The translations under genes were made by a program, and so were the position numbers. A stretch of 64,000 nucleotides of DNA from Dasypus novemcinctus. Lineage: Eukaryota > Chordata > Mammalia > Cingulata > Dasypodidae. Numbering within the stretch: the stretch's first letter is position 1; each line of letters starts with the position of its first letter. Below, in pieces: positions 1-10,591 of the stretch. Location of the stretch: NCBI RefSeq assembly GCF_030445035.2, contig NC_092216.1, positions 11,967,405-12,031,404 on the forward strand, in the 5' to 3' direction. The notes under the pieces are model-generated. The model made no database searches and had not been told where the DNA came from. It saw only the letters and a list, made by a program, of their open reading frames with translations.

Positions 1-262
1 TATGAATGGATATTAAATAAAATAATACTGAAAGAGTATCCTCACTGTAATTTAAATAGAAAAAGGAAAGGATGCTGGATTTTATCAAATTCATTTTATG
101 CATCAGTTGAGATGGCGATGTGATTTTTTCTTCAATATATCAATACTTTTTATTACAATAATTGATTTTCTTATGTTGAACCACCCCTGCATACCTGGGA
201 TAAGACCCACTTGAGCATGGTGTATAATCTTTAAATGTGCTTTTGGATTTGTTTTGCTGTTT
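1..262 (-). mobile_element. L1 ORF2 fragment (reverse transcriptase region), antisense
   Basis: Read on the minus strand, this stretch matches the part of L1 ORF2 before the catalytic core of the reverse transcriptase. It has the same wording as the better copies at 26040-26180 and 42110-42240 in this window. It is a decayed 5'-truncated or interrupted copy with no open frame. It probably belongs with the endonuclease-region fragment at 6745-7640, the two being separated by the repeat and retrovirus that lie between them. Confidence 0.75.
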
Positions 263-335
263 AATTTATTGAAGTATATCACTCATACATAAACATACAT
301 AACCAATAAGTGTACAGTAATAATTGTGAACTTAC
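263..335. repeat. Left part of an unclassified A/T-rich interspersed repeat
   Basis: This A/T-rich segment is the left shoulder of a repeat that resumes at 6000, after the class I retrovirus. A motif here (GTGAACTTAC at 326-335) recurs at 6218 and, diverged, at 6414. The element therefore contains about three internal units of roughly 200-220 bases once the retrovirus is removed. I do not recognise the family. Confidence 0.5.
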
Positions 336-867
336 TGTTAGAGGTTTGCAATAATTAATAAGCTGTAGCTCAGCTTCTTCTAATATGCACTGGGGAAAGG
401 CTAACACCATCACCTATAAGCTTAAATGCCTAAGGGCATGACACTTCCCCACAGGTTAAACAAAGAAACCACATAGAGACCATAGAGATGGGAGTAAAGG
501 GGAATGGAAGCTTTCCCTACCTACATATCAGAGGGAGATAAAATTCCTACAGAAATATCTGCTCCTGCAGTATTCCAAGAAACCATAACTCCCTAACCCT
601 CTATCATCTGGTCACTATCAGGAAAAATTTTCACCTCTAGGGCTTTCTATTGGTGCCTGTACTTCACTCAGACCCACAAACCCCCTCCCACCAACTATCA
701 TTTCTCTACCTAGGAAAGTTCTGTATAAATTCAAGTTCCCCCTTCCAAGGGGAGGCTGAAGTCTCTTCTTCAGACCCCCTCCATTGGGAGAGTTTCTCAA
801 CAAATCTTTCTTTGTCTGTAGTCATATCAGTCTCCATGTCCCAGTAAGCACCATATTTTCTCCAACA
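336..867 (+). repeat. 5' LTR of the class I retrovirus
   Basis: It begins TGTTAGAGG and ends CCAACA, the usual TG...CA boundaries, and aligns end to end with the copy at 5475-5999. A TATA box (TATAAAT, 724-730) marks the probable U3/R boundary. I see no canonical AATAAA downstream of it. CTTAC precedes it. Confidence 0.9.
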
Positions 868-869
868 TA

Positions 870-888
870 TGGTGGCAAAAGCCCAGGA
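870..888 (+). promoter_or_regulatory. Primer binding site, tRNA-Phe type
   Basis: Two bases after the 5' LTR lies TGGTGGCAAAAGCCCAGGA. It matches the 18-base complement of the tRNA-Phe 3' end (TGGTGCCGAAACCCGGGA) except for three substitutions and one inserted base. tRNA-Phe priming is typical of the ERV-F group, which agrees with the gag features. Confidence 0.7.
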
Positions 889-1218
889 CTGGGGTCCTGT
901 TGAGACTGACTGACTAGTGAGGAATCTCCCTTCTGCCATGGCTGAATACCCATCCAACACTGGACATCGAATTTTGGCTGGGTTAGTTAAGGATTTCTCT
1001 GCCTCAGGATCCTGCTGTCTCTCTCTTGCTCCTTTTCTGGTGTCTGAGACAACCCACTGGGAAAACCTAAGGCTAGGTCAGGATCCTCACCATTCCCTGA
1101 GGGCCATGGTGGGCGGTAGGCCTGTGTCCTTGTGGGAGGAAACCCCTTGCTCCCGAGACCTCTGGCTCCAAGAGTAGTTTCCTGTTTCCTTGGAGATAAT
1201 CTGATTGATTTAGGGATG
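889..1218 (+). other. Retroviral leader, first part
   Basis: Untranslated leader between the primer site and the class II solo LTR, including the target duplication GGGATG at 1213-1218. It resumes at 2100-2160 just before gag. Short open frames here are not supported as genes. Confidence 0.6.
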
Positions 1219-1731
1219 TGCGGTCACCCCTCGGGCTGAAGTGTGGTTTGCTGGCCTGGCGGGGGAGCAGCCGCGGCAGGCCAAGCCGCTGCCCCCATAA
1301 TAGGGTGGCTGGTCAGTCTCACCGCCACCCCTGAAGGGAGCTCGGCATGGGCGCAGAGTGCCCTCGGGTCTCCCCTTCTCGGCAGCCATGCTTCCGCGGC
1401 CGCCCCTCCTCCCGGATGGCGCCACCCGATGCCTGTGGGGCAGCACCCTTCTTCTTCTTTCTCCCTGCGCAGGCGCAGGGCGGAAAATTCCAGTCTGCCC
1501 TTTTCCCCTCCCCCGACAGCAGCAACAGCCAGGCGTGGGCGGAAAAATCCAGTCTGCCCTCCACCCCAGCAACAGCAGCCACCAATCCCTAAACCCTGCC
1601 CCTTCCCCCAGCAACAGTGACAGCCAATCCCTAACCACCACCCCTCCCCCGTCCAGTACCGCCCACTGACCTTTCGCCAGCAACCAATCAGAACAGGGCC
1701 TGGCTTCGACCAATCAGCCTTCCCCAGCCCC

Positions 1732-1760
1732 TATAAAACTGTTGCCTCTCCCTCAGTAAA
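1732..1760 (+). promoter_or_regulatory. TATA box and nearby polyadenylation signal of the class II LTR
   Basis: TATAAAA (1732-1738) is followed only 16 bases later by AGTAAA (1755-1760); the second LTR copy has canonical AATAAA at the same place. Transcription starting 25-30 bases after TATA would begin at or just after the signal. R is therefore predicted to be very short, as in MMTV. Confidence 0.7.
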
Positions 1761-1944
1761 GTGGACTTGCGTGTTTACCTTGTCTCCGCGGTAGTTCTTC
1801 TGCCGTGCACCCTCCAGTCCTGAGAGCCCCCGACAAGGGCCTGGCCTCCCTTGTCCCCAGTTCGTCGCCTGCTTCTCCGGGTGACCCCTTCGTCGCCGGC
1901 TTCACCGGGCGACCCCGTCAGCCGAACCGCGCAACCCCTTGTGA

Positions 1945-2059
1945 GACCGATCCCTCGTCTGCTGCCTGACCGACCCCTCGTCCCAGGTGGGACCGACCCC
2001 TCGTCCCAAGCGGGACCGACCCCTCGTCCAGAGCTGGACTGACCCCTCGTCCGCAGCCA
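1945..2059 (+). repeat. Five tandem 23-bp units inside the class II LTR
   Basis: Units start at 1945, 1968, 1991, 2014 and 2037, each opening with GACCGACCCCTCGTC or a close variant. The homologous LTR at 51039-51895 has only three units. The array lies in the predicted U5. Confidence 0.9.
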
Positions 2060-2160
2060 GACCCTACCTCTACCGACCGAGCAAGCCGCCGCAGGGATGC
2101 CTGTCTCACTCAGTATCTCCCCCATTTTAGATGTCCTTAGTCTCACCCCAGCCACCTAAA

Positions 2161-3815
2161 ATGGGGAATTCAATTTTGGCCCCCACAAAATCCTTGCCTC
2201 TGGGCTGTCTCCTTCATAACCTTAAAACTCTGTATCCAGAAGGAGACATCGAACTTAAAAAATTCATTTTCTTTTCAATCTCTGTGAGGCCACAATACAA
2301 ATTGGACAATGAAAGCCAATGGCTGGAAAATGAAGCTTTTGATTTCTAAGTTCTCTGAGACTTAGAGAACTTTATCCAGTGCCATGGCAGATGGCCAGAG
2401 GTCCCTTATATTCATGCATTTTTCTATCTTCAAAATTGCCCCTCCCTCTGCCCATCCTGTTCTTCCTACCAAATTCTTCTTTTACACAAGAAACTTCCTC
2501 AGAAATCTCCCTCCTCAACTCCACCCCCTAAAACTTCTGAAAATTCTGACTTTGATTTTCAGAAGTTTCAGTAGTGTGACTCCTCAGATCACACTACTCC
2601 TGTGCCTCCTCCCTATAATCCTCCAGTTTTATATCTGAACTCACCCTCCATCCCTTCTTCCTTCCCCTCTTCATCACTGCTGCCCTCTAACCCTCCCTTC
2701 TCTCCTCCTTATACTCGTTCACGAGGACTACCCCTCCTTCTGCACTGCGCCCTCCACCTCTGCCAGCACCAGACTCCTAACTCCACACAGACACCAGCTC
2801 CTCTCTTGCTCCTCCGGGAGGTAGCAAGAGCTGAAGGAATAGTCAAGAGTACACATTCCTTTTTCACTCTCAGATTTAAGCCAAATAGAGGACTGGTTAG
2901 GATCGTTCCCTGAAAACCCTGCTATATACTCAAAGCATTTCAACACGTCACTCGCTCATATGACCTCACATATCAGGAAACATATATTATTATTACCTCC
3001 TCCACAACTCCAGAAGAAAAAAACGCATTTGGGCTGCAGCTACTGCTTTTGCAGACTCCATGCATACTCAGGATCCCAATAGGCATCTGGCTGGTCCCAC
3101 TGCATTTCCCACCACTAACCCCTCCTGGGATTACCAACCAGACTCCACTGACCTTGCTCGTATGGCCCATTTCCTAACTCGCATAATAGAAGGCATGAAA
3201 AAGGCTGCTCTTAAGGCAGTTAATTATGATAAAATTAAAGAAATCTCACAGAGACCTGATGAAAATCCAGCTGCCTTCATGAACAGATTAACTTGAGTCT
3301 CTCCTTAAATATACTAATTTAGATCCTGACTCAGACTCTGGTCAACTATACTTGCACACCCACTTCATTATCCAATCTTTTCCCAATATTAGAAAAAACT
3401 ACAGAAGTTAGAAGATGGCCCTCAAACCCCTCAGAAATACCTAATTAAAGTTGCCTTCAAGGTCTTTAGTAATAGAGAGGAGGAAGTCACATTGGAAAAG
3501 CTTAAGCAAGATCAGATTAAAGCCTCCCTCCTTGCTGCTGCTCTCAAGATCAGTTCTAAAAAACCCCTTCCCTCTTCCTCCCCTTGGCCACCACCCGGAT
3601 CCTGTTTGAAATGTGGAAAGGAAGGGCACTGGATACATTCCTGCCTTAATCCAAGGCCCCCATCTACACCTTGCCCAGTGTGTCAGCACAAGGGTCATTG
3701 GAAGTCAGACTGTCCTGAAAACCCTGTTTCCAGGAAAGTTCCTCCAGTGTACCCTACAGATCCAGAGCCAAGATATTCCTTTCCAGGACTTCTTGGACTG
3801 ACAAAAGATGATTGA
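2161..3815 (+). pseudogene. gag: ERV gag (matrix, capsid, nucleocapsid), disrupted
   Basis: Gag would be the structural polyprotein of a gammaretrovirus-like virus. The chosen start at 2161 opens MGNS, a myristoylation-type N-terminus, and the next 60 residues resemble ERV-H/F matrix. A stop follows at 2347-2349. The proline-rich middle (about 2384-2800) is broken by stops and frame changes. Capsid sequence is recognisable from about 2810, and the major homology region lies around 3230-3296 in another frame, ending at a TGA. The nucleocapsid (frame 3492-3815) keeps two perfect CCHC zinc knuckles with spacing C-X2-C-X4-H-X4-C, at about 3604-3645 and 3676-3717. The frame ends at TGA (3813-3815), after which protease continues in the same frame. 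It is not functional. Confidence 0.85.
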
Positions 3816-3998
3816 CGGGTCCCAGGTTCAGAGCAGCCCCACATCTCCATCAGTAAGTCTGAACCAAGGGTTACCATCAAGGTTGGAGGTAAGCCAATCT
3901 TCTTTTTAACTGACACAGGGGCCACATATTCAGTCCTCCTAGAACATTTAGGACCTTTACTTCCTCTATCTCTGTTGTGGGAGTTGATGGCATCCCTT
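3816..3998 (+). pseudogene. pro: ERV protease remnant
   Basis: Directly in frame after the gag TGA, the translation reaches a DTGAT motif near 3910-3924, the aspartic protease active-site signature, preceded by a hydrophobic strand as in retroviral proteases. The frame closes soon afterwards. The following text resembling the protease C-terminal half continues in another frame, so at least one small deletion has occurred. Confidence 0.8.
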
Positions 3999-4199
3999 CT
4001 CCTTTAATTACCAAACCACTCCCATGCTCAATAGGAAATCATGTCTTTTCCCACCAATTCCTCATAATCCATACCTGCCCCTCCCCACTTCTAGGTCATA
4101 ATATACTGTCTGAACTTCACTCCTCCATTTCCTTTATGCTCATCACATAAATCCCTCTGTCAAAATAGTCTTTAAAAAACCCTCATCATTCACAAATAT

Positions 4200-5090
4200 T
4201 CCTCAGTATCCCCTATCCATCATTGCCCAACAAGGCTTGAAACCTACCATTGGCAAACTCTGTAATGCTCGCCTTCTATGTCCAACTAACTCACCCTTCA
4301 ATATTCTAATTCTAGCATTAAAACAATACCAATTGAAGCTATCATCTTGTGCAAGACCTTAGAACTATTAATGAAGTCACACAGCCTATCGTACCCCTGG
4401 TTCCTAACCTGTATTGTCTTCTGTCCCACATACTCCCTCAAACTACACATTACACTGTAATTGACCTCAAAGATGCCTTTTTCACTATCCCCCTAGGAAA
4501 AAACCTCCCAAGGCATTTTTGCCTTTGCATGGAAAGATCCTGAAAATCCTCTAAATCCCCAACAATTAACATGGACAGTTCTTCCCCAGGACCTTAGAGA
4601 TAGTCCCCATATCTTTGGACAGGCCCTATACTGAGATCTCTCTGATCTTCAACTCCCCTCCAGTACCCTTCTTCAATATGTCAATGCCTCCTCCTTTGTA
4701 GCCCCTCCTTACAAACCTCTATAACCCACGCTATCATCCTACTTAACTTTCTTGGTAAAAAGGGATATCAGGTTTCCCCAAGCAAAGGACAATTTTTAAA
4801 ATCTGAAGTAACCTATCTAGAGCTCTACCTTTCCCCCTCACATAAACATCTAAGTGCAGGCCAAATCCAATTCATCAAAAGCTATCTTCTTCCACAGAGT
4901 AAAGCAGACCTCCTTTCTTTCCTAGGGTTTGTCAACCTTTTCCATCTCTGGATTCCAAACTTTGGACCTATATCTAAACCCCTCTAACAAGCTGCTTCTG
5001 GCAACAAGCCACTTGATCACCCCCTATCATTCAAACTTCCCTTCAATCAGCTTAAAAAAGCCCAAGATAATAACAATGGAAATCAGTCAT
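4200..5090 (+). pseudogene. pol: ERV reverse transcriptase remnant
   Basis: Reverse transcriptase is recognisable in three frames. A block near 4349-4543 contains the QDLR...N and TVIDLKDAFF motifs. From about 4518 a shifted frame carries the FAFAW segment. The polymerase motif that should read YVDD is eroded to YVN at 4677-4685. Further on, to about 5070, there is thumb/connection sequence with a FLG...N...WIP pattern. Several stops and frameshifts separate the blocks. RNase H and integrase are not found before the polypurine tract, so a large 3' part of pol has been deleted. Confidence 0.8.
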
Positions 5091-5461
5091 GGCTATTGTC
5101 ATTCCTTTCTTATTTTTTCATCACCCTTAAAATCAATCCTTTTACCCATTATAACACAATTATTTATGGTATTGCTACTGCTTCTTTTTGGTCCTTGTTT
5201 CTAACAGCTTCTTGTCTGATTCATACACTGAATTGTACAGTCAATAACCCAGTAATACGTAAACCACGTCTTTCTGCTGCATGAACAATGTCAACCCCTG
5301 AAACCACAGCCCACTGTACAGGATGGAAGGGAACTTCTTTTCTCTACCCCTTGACAGCAGGAAGTATCCAGACTGAACTGACCCCCAAATCCTTTCACCC
5401 TCCCATCCTGCCCAGTGTCTTATACCTCAATACCCAGGTCTCCCTATATTTATATATATAT
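5091..5461 (+). other. Residual ERV interior, possibly env-derived
   Basis: This stretch lies between the reverse transcriptase remnant and the polypurine tract. It contains short translations with a Cys-Thr-Gly-Trp-Lys run and hydrophobic segments that could come from an envelope gene, but the match is too weak to name. It is otherwise unrecognised and non-coding. Confidence 0.35.
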
Positions 5462-5474
5462 AAACAAAGAGGAA
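5462..5474 (+). promoter_or_regulatory. Polypurine tract of the class I ERV
   Basis: AAACAAAGAGGAA directly precedes the TG of the 3' LTR, the expected place for the plus-strand primer. Confidence 0.7.
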
Positions 5475-5999
5475 TGTTAGAGGTTTGCAACAATTAACAA
5501 GCTGTAGCTCAGTTTCCCCTAAAATGCACTGGGGAAAGGCTACCCCATTCTCCATAAGCCTATGTGCCTAAGGGCACCTCACTTCCCCATAGATTAAATA
5601 AAGAAACCACATAGAGACCATAGAGATGGGCATAATGGGAAATGGAAACTTTCCCTACCTACATATCAGAGGGAGATAAAATTCCTACAGAAATATCTGC
5701 TCCTGCAACATTCCAAGAAACCGTAACTCCCTAACCCACTATTTTCTAGTCACTATCAGGAAAAATTTTCACCTCTAGGGCTTTCTATTGGTGCCTGTAC
5801 TTCACTCAGACCCACAAATCCCCTCCCACCAACTATCATTTCTCTACCTAGGAAAGTTCTGTATAAATTCAAGTCCCCCCATCCATGGGGGGCTGAAGTC
5901 TCTACTTCAGGCCCCCTCATTGGGAGAGGTTTTTCAACAAACCTTTGTCTATAGTCATATAGTCTCTGTGTCCACGGAAGTGCCATATCTTCTCCAACA
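5475..5999 (+). repeat. 3' LTR of the class I retrovirus
   Basis: It begins TGTTAGAGG and ends CCAACA, and is homologous to 336-867 over its full length. The TATA box is at 5862-5868. It is followed by CTTAG, the near copy of the left flank CTTAC. Confidence 0.9.
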
Positions 6000-6744
6000 C
6001 TTAGACAAACAAACATAAATAACATCATACAGGACTCTCATTTTTCACCCTACCACCAATAGCTTGCATTGTTGTTAAAACTTTTTAACTAATGATTAAA
6101 GAGCATTGTCAAAATATTACTATCAACCAAAGTATTTTCCCCCAACCCACTCTACTATTAATATCTTTATATCATTTATAGATGAACTACATAAATAATA
6201 CATTTATAGTAAAAGTTGTGAACTTACAAAGCAAACATGCTTAATATCATACAGGGGTCCCACACATCATAACAAATTTCATGAGATATTTGTTACAAAT
6301 TATGAAACAATATTGTCAAAATCTTACTGCTAATTATAGACCTTATCTTATATTTGGTGTGTTTTCCCTCAACCCAGGCTATTATTATTATTATTTTTTT
6401 TATGACAGAAGTTGTAAACTTAAAAAACAATCTTGCACATGAGTAGAATACCCAAACAACACCCCTCTATCAACACATCACACTGTGGTGGAACATTTGT
6501 TACAGACACAATAATATCATCTGATTGTTACCGCATCCATAGTTTACATTTGGCTCTGATTTTCCATTCTGCCCCACTGTCAACACAGTCCATCTATGGC
6601 ATAGAGGCAATAATATTATTATTGCCAACCACAGTCCATAGGTTACTCTAGTTGTATTTTTCCCATGCTTTTCCACATTCCCAACACCATGCAGTAGTGA
6701 TATATATTTGCTCAAGCTCACAAAGAACACTCTTGCATCCCACT
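6000..6744. repeat. Right part of the unclassified repeat interrupted by the ERV
   Basis: A/T-rich sequence continuing the repeat at 263-335. Units beginning near 6218 and 6414 repeat the motif at 326, spaced 196 bases apart; after removing the ERV and its duplication, the first spacing is about 223. It holds a short ATT microsatellite near 6380. No coding potential is seen. Confidence 0.5.
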
Positions 6745-7640
6745 TCACTCCTTTAAGAAGAGAGAAAGTGTTTTTTATAATTTCAATCTTTGTAAATTTA
6801 CTGAGACCTGTCTATAATGGAAAAGGATACTTGAAAAGTCACTTAAAAAGAATGTACCTCCTGATGTTTTGGTGTGTAATGCAATACAAATATCTATTAG
6901 GTCTAGTTCATTTATCATATAACCCTCTCAGTTTCCTGTCATAGCTTGCTCTCTTTGTTATTAATTCTCTGCCCAGATGTTCTATCTAATGTTGAGAATA
7001 GTGTATTGAAGTTTCCAACTAATGTTGTAGACACACCTATTTCTCCCTTCAGGTTTACCAGTGTATTTCTCATGTATCTTGGGGCACCCAGGATAGGTGT
7101 ATAAATATTTGTTATTGTTATTTCTTTTTGCTGAATTGCCCCTTTTATTAATATGTAATGACCTTCATCTCCTAACAGTTTTGCACTTAAAACCTATTTT
7201 GTCTGATACTAATATCACTACATTCATTTTGTTTACTATTTGTGTGGAACATATTTTTCCAAACTTTCATTTTCAACCTGACTCTATCATTATGAATGAA
7301 GTGAGTTTGTTTTAGACAGCATATAGATGGCTCGTAGTTTTTATCCATTCAGTCAATCTATATCATTTGATTGGGTGATTCAATTCAACAATGCACAATG
7401 TTATTACTGTGAAGACATAATTTACTTCATCCATTTTATCCTTTGGCTTTGTGGTGTTATATCATAATATTACCTGTCTTTAACCCTTTGATTTACCCTT
7501 ACTAATATTCTTCTTTTCTACACTCTGTGCCAAGTCACTCACCCTTCTTTTTATCTTTTCAGCACTCCCTTTAGTAACTCTTGTAAATCTGGTCTTTTGG
7601 TAATATTGTGTCTCAGTTTATGTTTCTGAAATCTTTAAAC
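6745..7640 (-). mobile_element. L1 ORF2 endonuclease-region fragment, antisense
   Basis: On the minus strand this corresponds to the endonuclease half of L1 ORF2, parallel to 27150-27800 and 42990-43600. It has many stops. It is probably the continuation of the fragment at 1-262. Confidence 0.75.
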
Positions 7641-8130
7641 ACACCCTCATTTTTTTTTTCAACACAGACAGGGGACCCAAATGTAAACCATGGGTATTAT
7701 TGTTATTATTAATTATTATTGTCTTTCATAAGTTGTAAGAAATGGACTACACTAATGCAAGGTGTTAATAATGGGTGATATATGGAAACTCTGCATTTAA
7801 AAAAACAGAATTATCACGAAAATCAAACAAGAGAAAGCATATTGAAGTGTTGTAAAATGTTTGTTAGTTATAACCTTTGAGAAGTTAATGTCTCAATTTT
7901 CTCTTTCCTTGTCTTATCCATCTCACATTGGATCATTCCCATACTTATTAAAACATATCAGGCCATATCTTTAAGTTGTTGTCTCTCAAGCACAATTATA
8001 ATTTCCAATCATTCAACAATCTCAAAATAAATTTTAAATTATTACCACTATATCTGTAAAGTCATGAGGCCCTCTACAGAAAACAAAGTTTGTCTGTACT
8101 CAAGCATGGGTTTTATCCAGATTTTTTCAC
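7641..8130 (+). repeat. Degraded L1 3'-end-like sequence
   Basis: Segments near 7660-7810 resemble the sense-strand 3' end of an old mammalian L1 (a run describing a nucleotide context of AATGCAAGGTGTTAATAATG). The remainder is A/T-rich and unassigned. No gene is supported. Confidence 0.35.
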
Positions 8131-8985
8131 CTTAATGTTTGGGGATGGATGCCATTCCCAGCAATGGGAGTTCAAATCTCATAGTTTTTGTTTCAGGATC
8201 TTTGTCTCTCTTCTCTCACCCTCCTTGTAAACAATCTCCTGGTCTGCAGAATTCAAAGCAGCTCCCTCAGAAAGCATGTTGCTCTAGCTCCAGTGCTTTT
8301 GTGGTACAGTTAAGTCCTGCCATCTTCCAGGAGGACTCCCATTTCACTTTCTTAACACACGCCTTTGAAGTACAAATGTTTTTATTTTTTAGAAAATCAC
8401 ATTTGTCTATTTTTTTCATTGCTTGTGCTTTGGACTTAAAGTTTATGGAACCATTTCCTACCAGAAGATCTCATAAATTATCGCCTATACTATTTCCAAA
8501 AACCTGATTTCTGGTTCTTATATTTCAGTTCTTGATCCATCTTGAGTGAATTTTGTATTGATCATGAGATATGGATCCTCTTTCATTCTTTCAGGTAGGA
8601 AATCCAGTTCTCCCAGCATCATTTGTTGAAGATACTATTCTGTCCCATTTAGGACGTTTGGGGGTCTTGTGAAATATCAGTTGGCCATAGATGCATGGGT
8701 TATATATGAATCTTCAATATGGTTCCTTTAAATTATGTTTATCCTTGTGCCAATACCATGCAGTTTTGACTACCATAGCTTTGTAGTATGTTTTAAAGTA
8801 GGTAGTATAATTCCTCCATTTCATTTTCACTTTTCAAGATGTGTATAGTTATTCAGGGCACCATAACTTGCAAATAAATTTGATAATTGGCTTTCTATTT
8901 CTGTAAAAAAATGCTTTTGGTATTTTTTATTGGGGTTGACTCAAATCTGGCAATCAATCTAGGCAGAACTGATATCTTAATGATA
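8131..8985 (-). mobile_element. L1 ORF2 fragment (C-terminal half), antisense
   Basis: The minus strand reads as the L1 ORF2 region downstream of the polymerase core, collinear with 14560-15180 and 24880-25420 here. Stops are frequent, and it is not a gene. Confidence 0.75.
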
Positions 8986-9149
8986 AATTTTAAAATTTTT
9001 ATTTATTTTATTTTAAAAGATACTTAGATTATACAAATGTCACATAAAAAATTCAGAGATTCCCATATGTCACACTTTCTACACTTCCTACATTCTCCCT
9101 CATTAACAACATCCTTCATAGTGAATACATTCATTTAAAGTGATGAACT
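8986..9149 (-). repeat. Truncated L1 distal 3'-UTR fragment, antisense
   Basis: This starts with a T-rich tract (the antisense poly(A)) and contains the 3'-end sequence of the long-3'-UTR L1 family, parallel to 9155-9310 and 55440-55600. It is cut off by the start of the next element. Confidence 0.7.
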
Positions 9150-10591
9150 TTTTTAAGCATTTATTTTCTTTTTTATTTTTTGAAGATACATAGATTACAA
9201 AAAAATGTTGCATAAAAAAATATAAGAGGTTCCTACATACCCCACACCAGCCCCACCCCTACTTCTCCCACATCAACAACCTCCTTCATTACTGCAGCAC
9301 GTCCATTGCATTTGGTGACTATATCTTGGAGCACTGCTGCACCTTATGAATTATAGTTCATATTGTAGTTTACACTCTCCCACAATACATTAGTGGGTTA
9401 TGGCAGGATATATAATGTCCAGCATCTGTCCATGCAATAACATTTAAGAAAACTCGAAGTCCTGAAAATGCCCCCACATGGAGCATTGCCACTAAGCATT
9501 TATTAAAGTTTACAATGTAGTTAGTTTACACTCTATTCCACCCAATTCCATAGGTTATGGCAAAACTTATAATGGCCTGTATCTGTCATTACAATGTCAT
9601 TCAAGAAAATTCCCAAGTCTCAAAAATGCACTGATAATACACGTTTTCCCTCTCCCTGCCCTCAGAACCTCCAGTGGCCGCTGCCTCCACATCAATAATA
9701 TTATTTCTTCCATTACTAGAATAAGTCTATAGTAGAATACCAGTAAGTTTACTTTTCTCCAAAGTTCATTCCCCAACCCTGAGGATTCTGGGATGATGAT
9801 GGTGATGTCTACTCCATCCACTTCCAATTGAGAGGTTGCTGCAATCCCATGAGGCAGATGGATGGGGCTCTCTTGCTTGCAACTGTAGACTGTCTTGGTT
9901 CCTTGGTATGGAGTTGTCCATCATTACCTCCATGTTAGTTGTTCTGAGTGAGACCAATGTACTGGAGAGTAGGTGTTACAACTCTTGAGATTCTGGGCCC
10001 AGCTGGCACATGGAAAGTCCAAATATTAGGTCTCTTGGACATACATCTACCAGCTCTAGTACTAATTACAGGTTCAAATAGACAGAGAGAAGAGCCATGT
10101 GTAGGGAAATCAAAACTGAGTCCAACTCTGTCACTGTGGGGGGCATAAATTCCTAAGGAGAGTCCACTGGCAAGGCACAAAACTCCTGACCATCTGCTCT
10201 GACTACTGTCTGGATGTCTTCAGAGTACTCAGGAGCCCTGTTATTTGGGGTAGTATCTAATTTGGCAGTCAAAGAGGGTTTGCTGAGATGTGCATAAGAA
10301 TTACCTCTAGAATGACCTCCCTACTCACTTTGAAGTCTCTTAGCCATATAAACTTGTTTGTGTTTACGTTTTCTCCCTTTGGTCAAGGTCTTTTTCCAGT
10401 TGCATTGCTAGTCAGTGCTTAATTATAATCCCTCAGTGTCAGGGAGGCTCACCCCTAGAAGTTAAGTCCCAAGCTGAGGGAAGGATAATGTGTTTATATG
10501 CTCAGTTTGGCTTAGAGAGTGGCCAAATTTGAGGAGTCTCCCAGTAGTCAACTCTTAGGCACCCTAAAATACTAGACTAAGTTTCAATTTC

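Larger units (their letters stand above)
1219..2093 (+). repeat. Solo LTR of a class II (betaretrovirus-like) ERV, copy 1, 875 bp
   Basis: It runs from TGCGGTCACC to GCCGCCGCA and is flanked by a perfect 6-bp duplication, GGGATG (1213-1218 and 2094-2099). Six-base duplications are characteristic of betaretroviral and class II ERV integration. The LTR is CpG-rich, unlike its surroundings. It has three CCAAT boxes (in CAGCCAATCC, CAACCAATCA and GACCAATCAG), a TATAAAA box (1732-1738) and a variant polyadenylation signal AGTAAA (1755-1760). The downstream part contains two tandem repeats. The second copy lies inverted at 51039-51895. Long open frames across it on both strands come from GC-rich composition, not from a gene. 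No internal retroviral sequence remains, so LTR-LTR recombination probably removed it. Confidence 0.92.
336..5999 (+). mobile_element. Class I endogenous retrovirus (ERV-F/ERV-H-like), decayed, with two LTRs
   Basis: A complete proviral outline is visible: 5' LTR (336-867), tRNA-Phe-like primer site (870-888), gag (2161-3815), protease and reverse transcriptase remnants (3816-5090), polypurine tract (5462-5474) and 3' LTR (5475-5999). The flanks CTTAC (331-335) and CTTAG (6000-6004) look like a 5-bp target duplication with one change. Without the younger solo LTR at 1219-2093 the interior is only about 3.7 kb, far shorter than a full provirus. RNase H, integrase and most of env are missing. 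The two LTRs differ at roughly one base in ten by eye, so the insertion is old. Every reading frame has stops and frameshifts, so it cannot encode a working virus. Confidence 0.9.

Noticed and set aside
1210..1713. Open frames of 80-180 codons on both strands of the GC-rich segments (also 51320-51940)
   Set aside because: They lie entirely within the solo LTRs, differ between the two copies through VNTR changes and match no protein; GC-rich DNA has few stop codons.
2161..5461. Functional retroviral genes
   Set aside because: Every domain is in broken frames, the polymerase motif is lost, and integrase and most of env are missing.
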